Assembly: GCA_037893245.1 (NCBI GenBank)
Contig: JBAIAA010000882.1
Coordinates: forward strand, 186,001 to 250,000
Direction of reading: 5' to 3'
Source of the DNA: Crossaster papposus
Taxonomy: Eukaryota > Echinodermata > Asteroidea > Velatida > Solasteridae
DNA: 64,000 nt
In this document: in pieces, positions 48,201 through 60,200 of the stretch
How positions within the stretch are numbered: the first letter of the stretch is position 1
Layout of the letters: every line of letters starts with the position of its first letter
Position numbers and translations under genes: made by a program
Notes under the pieces: model-generated
Told to the model about the DNA's origin: nothing
The model's database searches: none
What the model saw: only the letters and a program-made list of their open reading frames with translations

Positions 48201-51200
48201 AAATGGGGTTAGAGTTATCTGTAGACAAATTAAGCAGAACACAGGATCAACATACAAAATATGGGTTGAAAGAATTGTATCAGTGCGAGTTAAGTTTTCT
48301 TAACTACACAAATACAAAGGAACCACTCTACAATAAATAGAATTGAACACCACTAATAACCCTGTCTACAGTAGGTTCTAGAAATAATGACACAAATGCA
48401 TTAATAAAAATGAATGACGGGGGCAAAGAGGTTGCAATGTTGGCAATCATATTATCTAATTAGTGAGAACATTGAGGCCCGTTCCAGTAGACTTCACGTT
48501 GTCATTGAGGATCAGTGTCAGATTCCACTATTCCAGGATATATACAAGCAGACAATCTTCAATCTTGTACTCATCGGCGGAAAGACACAATCTATTTTTT
48601 ATCTTCCTTCCCGTCTTTCCTGATCCAATAATTCCTTGGTCTGTTTCCCAGTGTCGTTCACTGTTCTTATCTATGTCTTCATCTCGTCCACTAAATGCCA
48701 AGTTTGCTTATTCTGTCCACATCCATGTCCATGTACCGTCCACCACTTGCTGTTCCGAATGGTTTAAATTAGATCGTGTCTTGTATCAATATCCAGGGGC
48801 TTTATTCAGTTTAATTGAATCTTGTCTTCCGATCAATTGGATACGTCTGGGTGTTTGCTCTGCAGTTGCCGTTGATAGATACGTCTTATTCCTCCATGGA
48901 CATGTAGACTCGCTTCCCGTGGGTATATTCTCCTCAAGAAAGACTGTGATTGGAAGGGGTTTTGTGATACTAGTCCGCGGTAGCAATCCACAGTCGGAGT
49001 GCCGTAATCCATCAATTCCGCAAATTTTGAAAGTTTTAAAGATTTATTGTTATTCTACCTCTGTTTCTTCAAAGGACAAATCTGTGATGGCCTAAATAGC
49101 CAAATATCTTTCTTATGACATACTCTGACTGTGTGCCAAATTACATACTTCATCAAATGAGCATTTCTATCACAATTTGCACCAATCCGTCTGACATACT
49201 TCCAATGAATGAGCTAGTTCTAGTTAACTAACTGTACCCTACACGATCAGAACATAAGGAAATAGGGTTAAATATCAACTCTCACCTGCTTTTTTTTGTT
49301 AGTGCTGTGAGACACGCTTTACTCCATTTTTTGTTCTTGTCTTGTGGATTTGATAACCCTATCTCTTTGCAGAATATGACCAAACTCTCTTTGATAAAAT
49401 AAAGAAGAAATATTGGTAAAAGCACTAATTATACTCATAACGTGGATCTAATTCATAAATGCATGGTCAAACAATCAAAGTAATCGTGTCACAGCATCCG
49501 TGTACAACGACCAGTGTTTGCCCACCGGTGTGCGATGTGGCACAGAACATCTGTCATTACACCGTACGCGGGAGTACTGGTATTGCCTTATTATAACAAT
49601 GCTAGACACGATCTGCTTGTAATACAACAAATAAAAAATAAAAAGGACAGAAGCCTTTCCCTTTTACTGCTGTGCTTCAAAATTGAATTGCAGACAGAAA
49701 AAGAATTAGCAAAACAAACCCCAGGTACTTCCTTAAAAAACTAAAAATATTAAAAGCATTACACAATTACATTTACTTTTTTCTCCCCTCATTTCTGATC
49801 GTTTATTTTTACGTAAAAAAACCAGTCCACCAATTTTTAAATCTTGAAGCTTACCCTTAATGCCTTTTTTTTTCTTCCCTTTTTTTTAATGAATTAAAAT
49901 AACAAATTGATCATGGTGTCATTTTCTTTTGAAGTATGATTAAGCCACCATCATGTCACTTGGACTGGCATGGTATGTATAATTCAAGTATTTAATTTTG
50001 AAGATTGTTGCATTTTTGTTTTAACTGCTGTCTAATTAAGGAATTAATTTGTCTTTCATTAAAAACCGACACTGTGATGAATTGAAGGTATGACATCTCA
50101 GCCGCTATTTATATACCAGCAAGAATTTACTCAGTAATAAAATGTAAACATTCAAAATGACATCCAACTAATTAAAATCTAGCGCGTGGGAAAAGTACAC
50201 ATAATATGAGTGTTCAACTGAGCACATGCTTACTCTGCCTCCCCTTACGTCGAGTGGTACAGTCCATTCTTCTCATTGAGGACCGCATGCGTGGCCGTGA
50301 ACAGAACTCTCATCATTTCTGTCACCGGATCGTTCCAAGTTTAACCACGTTGCTCGGCGCAAAGCTCTGGTCGACCAGTGGACACCAACCTGTCTCCTCT
50401 GCTCCGACTAGCTCTGACGTTGTCGGAGCACTAGAAATATCCCGGGAGCTCAGGTGGCAAATTCAATTGAAAATCTCTCGCTAGGAATAAGTCTGTCATC
50501 AACTGGATTTGTTTGATTATAAGTCACGCGTGGTTTTCTCTGCTGGGATCTTGCTTGGATTTTCAATCTCTACTTTGTTTCCTAGTCCTTAGGCGGGTGT
50601 GGTTTGTGGTACGGACGGACGATTCTTGTCAAGTTTTTGGAAGGCAACGTATCTCTTGCCGCTAATGCCTGTGGGTTTGTTATCACTCTGCCCTCTTGTG
50701 GGAACCACTGGAGGAATAATCTGCACAAAATAAGCTTCTGCTTTGCTCTGCATGCTAGGACAACAATATTTCTGAAAGAAATTGTTAATAACATTCTTCT
50801 GGCGGGTGAGAATATTCTGGTTTTTTGTTTTGTTTTGTTGAAGAGAGGAAGTTTTGTGATTTATTTATTTTTACGGAAAGGTGATTAAATGAGCTCATGA
50901 TTATTCTGAGCTTACCGTGTTATTACTGTGGAGTTTGGTAATTGTCTTCTCCCGTGTTTTTTTTTTAACTTCATCTTTGAAGCCATCTCCATTATCATCT
51001 TAGATGGTACAGTTACTAATTGACATGAAGTAAAACTGGAAATGTATCATTTTGGCCGGGACTTGTTTGTACTTCTCAACCAAAAGGTTTATTATTAATT
51101 ATGTGCTTGGATGGTATTAAACAAGTACGTTTAAAACCAGTAGACGTTGAAAATGACCCTTGGCTGAGGCTCGGGTATTATCACGCCCCCTCCCCCCAGT

Positions 51201-54200
51201 TTTTAATAAACTTGTACTTGTTTAAAACCAGCCAGCACATAATTAATCCCTATTTCATTTTAATAGCACAGTGCAGAGGTACGTACATGTACTGGCTAAC
51301 AGTCGGCATTCTTAGTTCACTAGGAAGTCTATCTCCACTAGCAAAGTGTGTTCTGGATCCGTGTTAGTAATAGGTAATTAAATTAGTAATCAGTTAAACA
51401 GATATATTGAAGTGCAGTTTACAAAATACATGTACTGGTATGTTGGTTTTTTCAGTAGAAAGTTGTTTCTGCCATTCCTGTGTCCATTATGTACCAGACA
51501 ATTTGTTGTGATTCATTCAATTTTAATTTCTAGCCTGCATTATGAATAATGGCATGTATTCCTGTTGTACATGGATGTGTAAAAGACCAATTGAATTAAC
51601 ATATCAAAACTAGCACTATGTACACTTTATGAAGAGATAAATAACATTAAAATAGCAACCTGCAAAACATCACTCAGCCAATTGTACAATCATGCGATCA
51701 ATCAATCAAACAATCAATAAACACAACAGTGAATTATTTATTTTGTGTGGTACAGTATATAACCTTGAACTAAATTACAGACAATACGTATAACGTACGG
51801 AAACACAATATGAATGTAGATTTAATTGAACCAATGTATGATAGAATTTTGTATTTGGGAGATGTACATATGTAAATTCAATACTGGATTTTGCCCTCCA
51901 CCGGCATATTTTTAGAAATACTCTATACTTATCAGTGTTGTCCTGAGAGATTATGACGAAAAAATCACTAGGGTTGGCCTCAAACTCAAAGGCAAAAAGA
52001 GGAGGTTGGGTTTTAAGTCCCATGTGAGTGATTTTATTTCCAAGGGAACAAGTATTTCTTCTTTTTCCTAGTTTAAGTTTTTTAACAAGTGCTAGTTTTC
52101 CTACTTTTTTTTATCAGTTTTTAAAATCTAATATTGAACCAAGGCGGCATTTCACATCAAAAAATACAGCTAATGTAGTCATTCAAAAATAATTAGAAAT
52201 TAATAATAATAATTATTGTGTTAATGAGTCATAGAATGCTGTAGTCAATTCCAGTCAATTACTCCAGTACGTCAATTACTTGGTAAAACCTTACACGTAT
52301 TTGTGGTTCTTTTTAATACTTGATGGAAAATGTAGAAGTTAGAAGTTAGGAAGTAGCTAGACTTGAAAAAAATGAAGAAAGAATCATTTTGAATATTGAC
52401 TTCGAGGCGAATATAATTCCATCCTACGTGAAAAGTAATTCCTTCAAATTGCATTTGAAATTCTCTGATCTGTATTACTTGAGCCTTAGAATTTCGCTTT
52501 GAAAAATCTTTCAGCACTCGTTCGCTCCGCTGTTCCTGCTTTGCACATATCATGAAGATTAATTTTTCTAGCTCATAAATTGCGATGGGCAGCAGAGCTC
52601 CGGCCACTTTAGTATCTAACCGTGAGGTGAAAAGGGGCATATGTGGAATTTTCAATTATTCTGGGATGATAAAAAGAAGGGTGAAAAAAGAAAAAAGAAA
52701 ATGATTTCTTGGTGTGAGTGAGTCTGCCAAGAACGTATGTCAGTGAAGGAAGACACTTTGGTTTGAGATGGCTGAGTGGTTTCAGTGTGATTAAGTGACC
52801 CATTCGGGTCCCGCAACAAGCCTGCTTTCAGTTGGGTCCAATGTCTCCAAAGGGTGGACATAAATAAATGTAATGTGCAACATTTGCAAACATAAAAAAA
52901 CCAAAGGAACAAATTATTAGGAAAATCTTTAACGACTAAACAATTAAAAACTTTATTAGGGGAAAAAATCTGAAACTAAGTTAACATTTAATATTTTTCC
53001 TTTCTTTTTGTATTGCCATGGCAAAGTAAGAAGAATTTAGGTGAGCAGTACTTTGAATGAAATAATCCGTCTATAGATTAAGCTATAAGATGACAAATTA
53101 AATGAATAAAAACAGAATTATATTTAGTAGAAGAATGTGGAAACAAAAGAAGAATTAGTGAGCAGTACTGGGTACAAAACACTTCATTTACAAGGACAGG
53201 ATGGCTGTGTGAATAGAATTATAGGAAAATAATGGATTTATACAAAATAGAAGAATTCTGAAAAACAAAAGAATAAGTGAGTGAGCCGTACTATAGAAAT
53301 TAATACCCCATTGGTATCTATATTAACCAGAGATGGTAATTCCATGGGAATAGAATTTATAAAATTAAAGGAATTGTATTTGTGAACAGATGAGAAACAA
53401 ACGAAGAATGAGTTAGCAGTATTTGGAATGAATACCCATTCATATACAGGTAGATTAAGCAGAGATGGTAATTCTAGAAAATTGAAGGAATTGAACTTGA
53501 AAAGAATTAAACAGAGAAGAAGAATTTACGAGAAACAAATGAAGAATAAGTTAGCAGTACTAGGAATGAATACCCACTAGATTAAAAGGGAAGTATACCT
53601 TTTGCAACTATTCAAAAAGTAACCAACCAAATTATTGTTCAAAAGCTTACAAAGATGAATCAAACTTTTTCTGACATGCTGTCATTTTGAAGAAAATAAT
53701 AAAATAAGCCCAAAGATGCATGTTTTGAAATTTCCATTGAGTAATTAGTTCAAATTCAAAATATTAGAATATTATTTTCTCAGAATATACAGCTTTCACA
53801 GAGCTAAAACTTTGTCAGGTTAGTTGACAAGCACCATTCTTTAGATTTTGAGAACTTTTCAGTTGCTGCTTAACCAGTTCGCGCCGGATGACGTATATAA
53901 ACGCAAAAATTTCCCCAAATTCAAAACGGATGACGCATAAACACGCCAAGTTCAAGTTCGGAAATGTATGTCAGCAGCGCGCAAGGCCGGAAATGCGTGG
54001 GTGTGCTTCCCGGCACTATCAGCCTGAACCCGCTTCGGATCGAGTTTCGTTAAAAATAATCCCGCCCGTCGGCTCGGCGATGTTAAAATAATCCCGGCGC
54101 GAACTGGTTAAAAGGATACAAATCCAGACAAGTGGTATTCTATAACCTTGAATGTAAAAGGAATTAAACAGAAAATAATAATTTATCAGAAAACAAAGAA

Positions 54201-57200
54201 ACATCAGTGAGCTTTACTTGGAACGGAATATTCCATTTATAGAGGAATCTCAGATAGTAATTTCAGAAAATGTTGGCAATGACACGTTAGGAATTATAGA
54301 GCAGTACTAGAAATGAAATTCTCCATAGATACTGCGTGTCGTGTGACGCTAACTTTCACCAAACGGTTCTCCCGTGCACTTCATGCATATCTCTTTAAAA
54401 ATAAAAAAGTATTGACATGCCGCTATACTAATTAGTGTGTGTTAAATAACATGCAATAGATGCCCGGTGGTTTCTTGTCGATCGACATGACGTCACAATG
54501 TCTGTAGATTACTTACGGAGCGTAAAGTAAATAATTGCAAGATCTGCCTTTTCTCAAGCCCTAAATCTCCCCAACAGAAACTGATCAGCCTATTGCACCC
54601 CAAATCCAAAAATCCCTGCCCCCCCCCCCCCCCCCCCAAAAAAAATATTAATAAATTAAAGATTACAAATTAAAAACAATGAATGGAGAATTCCTTTGAT
54701 ATAGGGCGTTATGCACGCAAATCCTGGGATTACTAACACCTGTTCCACTTATCCACACAATGGTGATGGGCCTCGTAATGTAACTATGAATGGCAGCGTG
54801 GAGTAATGGCCTGCAGTAGCGTATTTCAGCCACTTGAGTGGACTCCAGACAGGCACTTGGCAAACACCTTGTGCATACTCCGCCCCTTGTGGTGGGGCAG
54901 CGTTGGAGCTTTACGGTACATAAAATCATGAGTGGGTGACATAGATGGGCCGACAAGTACTTCTTTCTGGAGATGTTAGCCTTGCGTTTATTTTTAGGGC
55001 TAATTTGAGTAGCGTCCTGTGTTTTTTTGTGGGTTAATATGGCATTCGAGCTGGATAAATTGAAAAGGATCTGCTGCAAGGACTGTTTAAGTGGTTTGAG
55101 ATTTTGCCTTGATAACTAAATATAGTAAATCATGAGGTAGTATTTTTCTTCCAGCGTTAGTCGGCCAACCAGCGTTGTAAATTGATATAGAAATACCAAT
55201 TTTCTTGACAGCATACCAGGTGACATAATTTTACAGGATGCAATTTATACTGTCATTCACCAACGGTCCAGTAATGTTTTTCATAATAATTCAGTGGTTT
55301 TGTTTTGTGATTTTTGAAAATGTTGTATCCCCTTTAACAATCATGAAACCCTGGGGATTATCGTATTAATCAAATTTCCTGGATAAACACGGGACCTTGC
55401 AGGGAAAGGTCCTGTATATTTATTGAGGTAATTTCACCGTCAGTTTTTCTCTTACAGCATGAAACATTGAGTTGATTTGGACTCTGATTGATTTTTTTTC
55501 CTCTCTTTAATTTGTTCCTGGATGTGTATAAAAAAAACCACATGGCTGTGTTATAGATTCTATACTTTCCCATGACTGAGTGGTGACAGCATTTCGTTTT
55601 GATCAATTGAAATTGGGTTTTTGAACACGAATTTGTAAATTCCATGTCTGCATATCATACATGACATATTGGTAAGCCGATGTGTGTTTGTTTCATTGTA
55701 GGCGTTTTGTCATTTGTGTTTCCAGTGGTTGTTATTTGCTTATTTAAAAGATTATTTTTAATAGGCCTAGGCCTATCTATATCTTTAGCATTTAGAAAAA
55801 TTCTAAAGTAAAAAAAAAAGATTATTCCAAAAGCTGTTAAAAAAAAGACGGACCTCACTAAAATTGAAAAATAATAATTAAAATTTTGATTTTAAAGAGA
55901 CGTTATTGTTGTTTTGTCTGTTTTGTTTTGTTTCCGTTAAGCCTTTTTAAACATTTTTTTGTGTGTCCTGTGTGTAGGGTTGTGAATTCATCATGTCTAC
56001 TAAAAGCAGGTGGTGCTTTTTTATATTTCAGATTAATTATTTAATCTGTATTCACTGATAGAAGAAAACCTACAAGTTGATGTGGTTTTCCATGATTCTA
56101 TCCGGCCCGGGGTCCTTTTTTACTTGTTTTCAGTAACACTGTTAAAAAAACACCGTCATGTCAAGTGCATTTTGTTGATATCGTTTGAATTCTCTTTTCA
56201 GTTATCGTTGACTGACAACAGCCCCCCAAAAAAAGTGAATTATTTTTAGGACGATTTGGCTTATTTAATTTCATAGATTTAAAAACCGAAGGAAAGAATT
56301 TTCAACTTGCATCAAATCATACTGTAACGTACAACTTAAAGCAAGCCTGATAAACCAGTGGTGTTGATCCGCCTTTTGGAAAAATGCTGATGTCACGCGG
56401 CATCTTTTTTTACTCCTCTTGTCAATTTCAACTCTTCCGTCGTAGCTGACAAAGATCTAACCAAGTGTTTAGAAGGTTTGAAGCCTGGCATGCATTTTTT
56501 TTATTTTTATTTTATTTTAAAAATCGGAAGCAGCCACCCAAAGTTGTTTTAAGTTGTTCCTGTTATTGGTTTAAAAAGGTTAAACCTCGGAAGTTTGTCA
56601 TGGTTATCAGCTTTTAAACCCAGCTCTAGTCAACTGTTCAGCTGTAGCTCATTAAGGTTTTTTAGCTTTGTCTGGAAATATATTTGCCTCGAGTTTGAAG
56701 TTTTCCTTGCATGTGACAGCCCCCCCCCCCCTGTTATCAGTTCGGACAGCCGGTCTTAAGGGTTTTTCATTTGGGGCTGAATACAAGCTTGGTCACGGTG
56801 CAGAATGCGACCAAACTAGAAGTTTGTCCACAGCATTTTAGGCAACTACGGCACGGAAAGGAGGAGGTGGTTCGATTCTCAACCATATGCTTTCTTTTCT
56901 GCAGGAGTTCCGAGGCATTTCTATGCAGTCATTTTATCGCGCTCATTTATTTTCATCGTAGTACATGACGCTTCAGCTTCCCTGAGTTTGTTGGACCTAT
57001 GTTTTATTTTGTGACTTATATAAACTCTGCGGTTGAACGTGTGAGGATTCACCAGCAATGTCCGCCGAGGCTTAATGCTCTCTCGCCAACATTTGGAAAG
57101 ACAGTTAGTTGGAAAATTTCCAAAGCTGGTAGTGATAGTGTGTTTCAGGAGCATTCTTTTAGCAAAATTGGCATGATGGGGGATGGTCTTCTTACAAGCC

Positions 57201-60200
57201 GTTACTATGGATTCTATAACGGGATTTCCCTTGTGCAACTGGGGCCTGAAAATCAGCAGGTAGGTTAAAACTGTGCGTAAGGTGAAATTAATATAGTACT
57301 ATTTTCTTTTCTCCATGTTTACTCGACCAATAAATAGATTAGTGCCCAAATGAAACGCAAACATTTGTAGGACAAAGTTAAATTAATTATTATTTTTTAT
57401 TTGAAAAGGTTTGAATGGGAAATAATACAAAACGGTTCACTGTCATTTATTGTAATTCGAAAACAAATTCAAGATGTGCCTTGTTGTTACATCAGTTAAA
57501 TATTTTCCTAAGCCGGTTGGGATTTCAAATGAGTTTTTTTCAGTTGTCTTCACATCCATGGATTTTTAAATATTAATCTAATTATCATGTTGTCATGCAT
57601 ATAGATCACCATAATTAAGCAACTCTGTTAACACATATTTGTTTTCGCCAAAGAAAAAAACAGAACCAAAACAAATAAATCCCTGCATTCCGCACAGAAC
57701 TGTAATAATATCTGTTTACTTAATGGTCCGACAGTTGTGGAAATTAGATTGGGTTGGGGAGAGAGAAAGCAATCGATAGGTGCATAAAGCATACATTCTT
57801 AAATTTGTATTTTACTACAGGACTTGAAATCAGAAAAGACCCAGTTGGAGGTTAAACTTTCCGAAGTCCACCAGGAGTTAGACTCCTATCGTACCCAGCA
57901 GCTCATTGCTCCCAATGAGGAAGCGTGTAGTCCAACGTCACCTAGAACGGAGTCGAGACTGGGAAGAAGTCTACACTCGGAACTAAGATCACTGGTAAGT
58001 GATACACTGTTTGATGAAATTGAACTAGTTAGGAAGGAGAATAAAATTCTCGTTACAATACCTTTTGTTGTGCTTCAATTGGACATTCCATTAGTTATGT
58101 CTGTTTACAATTTACATTTATTGACATGTTGTCAAAGTAAAATGTTAAAGAAAAGGCTTTGAAGTTTTAAGTTGTTCACATATGATAACCAAAAAGGACA
58201 ATTGTTTTTCCTTAACAACACTTTTTATTCAACTACTTTTATTAATATTTCTTCGGTTACAAACAAGGATTACAAATATTAATACATCTGAAAATGAAAA
58301 AAGAAGTCATCCCCATTCACTATTTTAAATTTTTCTCCATCGTGGCCTGTGCCCAGTTCCGTCTCATTTTGTCAGAATTCCTCGCACTTAAATCAATTGA
58401 TGCACACAGATAGTAATGATGGATTAACATCGTTAAATACTTAAATTAAAAGGAAAACATTAAAAGTATGCTTGCCTGGAAATGTTAAAATTGCGTAAAG
58501 AGTAACATTAAATAGCGAATAAAGACTACCCATTTCCTTTCTTATTAAAAATATCTGCTTGAAGAAAGCAGGTACTCTCGAAGTTCGAATAGATTTCCTA
58601 AGAATTGAATTATTGATGTCAGAAGGAACCTAATTTGATTTGCCTCTTACATGTACATGTTGCGGCTTTAACCTTCACCCATTTTAAATTAAAATGGCAG
58701 GTTGTTGCCATTAGAAATAGCGGTCAGATTCAGACTGCATGCTCAGCTACATGTTCCTAGATTTGTATTGTGCACATTAATTAAAGGGATCGTATACCAT
58801 TTGTCAGTTGTGCATTTATAAACAGGAAAAGTGGCCAAAATATAAAGAAAGGTGCTTGACAACTAACCTGGGGATGTTTTGTCTCTGTGATTGCTGTACA
58901 TTCCAAGAAAACAATATTCTAAGATTTCAATTTCAATTCGAAATTTGAGAAGTCACAATTTGAATTGCGACTATAATTAGCGTTCCGGGCGGGGTCTCAT
59001 TCAGCCGACTTTAGCTATGCGCGCGTCACACAATAAACTGACCAATAATAGCGCCCAACCCACATGTATGCGTCGTTCAAACGCTTAAGCGATAACAAAC
59101 CAACTACTGGTCGGAATCTCTAAATATGCGTCTCTGAGACGTATCTGTTAAATTTGATTACAGCACACCAGGCGGCATGAGCTCAGGGGATGTTTAAAAC
59201 TATTATTCACTTACAGTCAAGTAAAGTATTTCATAATAATTTGGTAGTTTTGTATTTTGATGTTTGAAAATGTTGTATATAATTTATTGTGTTAATATTA
59301 GCATTGTCAATGACCAGGATATAGCAAAAAAGGATCAATGCAGCATTGAACATGTATTGTGACTTTGGGTGTGATCCCTGGCTATATGGCAATTACAGGT
59401 TTGTAGCTTTTGAATAGCGCCCCTGAAAAAAAATATTGACCAATTTTGGGAACCGCTAACACAGGGCTCGATAGTTCAGTTGGTAGAGCACTGGTACGCC
59501 AATCTAAGGGTCGCTGGTTCAAGCCCCTCTCTAGTCAATGTCTTTGTTGAATTTTCAAAATTGCTTTTTATAATAAAATACATGTGACTTTTGCTTTGTG
59601 AAGGTTTCTGCAGAAGGGGACCTCCCCTCTCCGATTTGTGGCAATGAAGACTTTGACTTTGGAAATCACATTAGCGGCAACTCCAGCGTCACTCCTGACA
59701 CCCCATTGTCACGGCAACAGTCATCTTCTTCCTCCACCTGTTCCTCCTCCTCCTCTTTCAAGGCCACTCAGCTCTTGAGACACTTCCGTCAGCGAAAGGA
59801 AGACGTCATGAGCCAGCTGCAGGCCTTCCTAGATGAAAACGATGAAGAATTAGAAGAGAAGGAGGATACAGGTTTAGCTCCCAAGGTATAGTAGATGCCT
59901 AGGATGCAATTGTTTGTCTACACCAAGCAGAGCCACTATGACACACTATTATTATAATTATTTCTTTCTGGTAATAAAACCAAGGATCCCCTTAAAAGCC
60001 CCTCAAGGATCCCTAGGCACTTCAGCTCGCAAGACAAGACAATGTGAGAGAAAGTACAGTTTTAGAGGTGGGAGAAAAACCTGGGGAAAACCAACGGAGA
60101 ATCTAGTTGAGTTATAGTGAGTTCTTCTTTTTTTTCACAATTGCACAGGTGGCTTTCACGCAGCTTCTAGACAACGAACTGGACTCCATGATAGAAAAGA

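Larger units (their letters stand above)
53030..54330 (+). repeat. Degenerate tandem array, about 120-bp unit, interrupted by insertions
   Basis: The landmark GTGAGCAGTACT (with variants) recurs at about 53041, 53158, 53281, 53410, 53548, 54209 and 54298, with AGAAGAATTT and GGAATGAATACCC blocks between. Spacing is 117-138 bp except for the 660-bp gap filled by the two inserted elements. Confidence 0.75.
46364..57820 (+). other. 11.5-kb intron of the KASH5/IRAG-like gene
   Basis: Flanking exons splice in frame (phase 0). Inside lie the G-rich repeat, the degenerate tandem array with nested elements (53030-54330), a 19-C run, and a probable alternative first exon ending at 57259. Short coding-like islands at 47796-47888 and 50206-50484 do not fit the phase chain. 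Confidence 0.6.

Noticed and set aside
48463-49095. 210-codon plus-strand frame in the large intron
   Set aside because: Composition looks random, no recognisable domain, and no splice sites that match the host gene phases.
49694-49724. 31-nt micro-exon reading TEKELAKQTP in the large intron
   Set aside because: It has a plausible acceptor and donor, but would leave phase 1 with no downstream phase 1 exon to join, while the flanking exons already splice in frame.
54663-55079. 138-codon minus-strand frame
   Set aside because: No family features. It begins near a C homopolymer and AT-rich sequence and has no supporting splice signals.
59461-59545. Functional tRNA gene
   Set aside because: Box A and B are present but the T-stem and anticodon stem are broken; better read as a SINE head.
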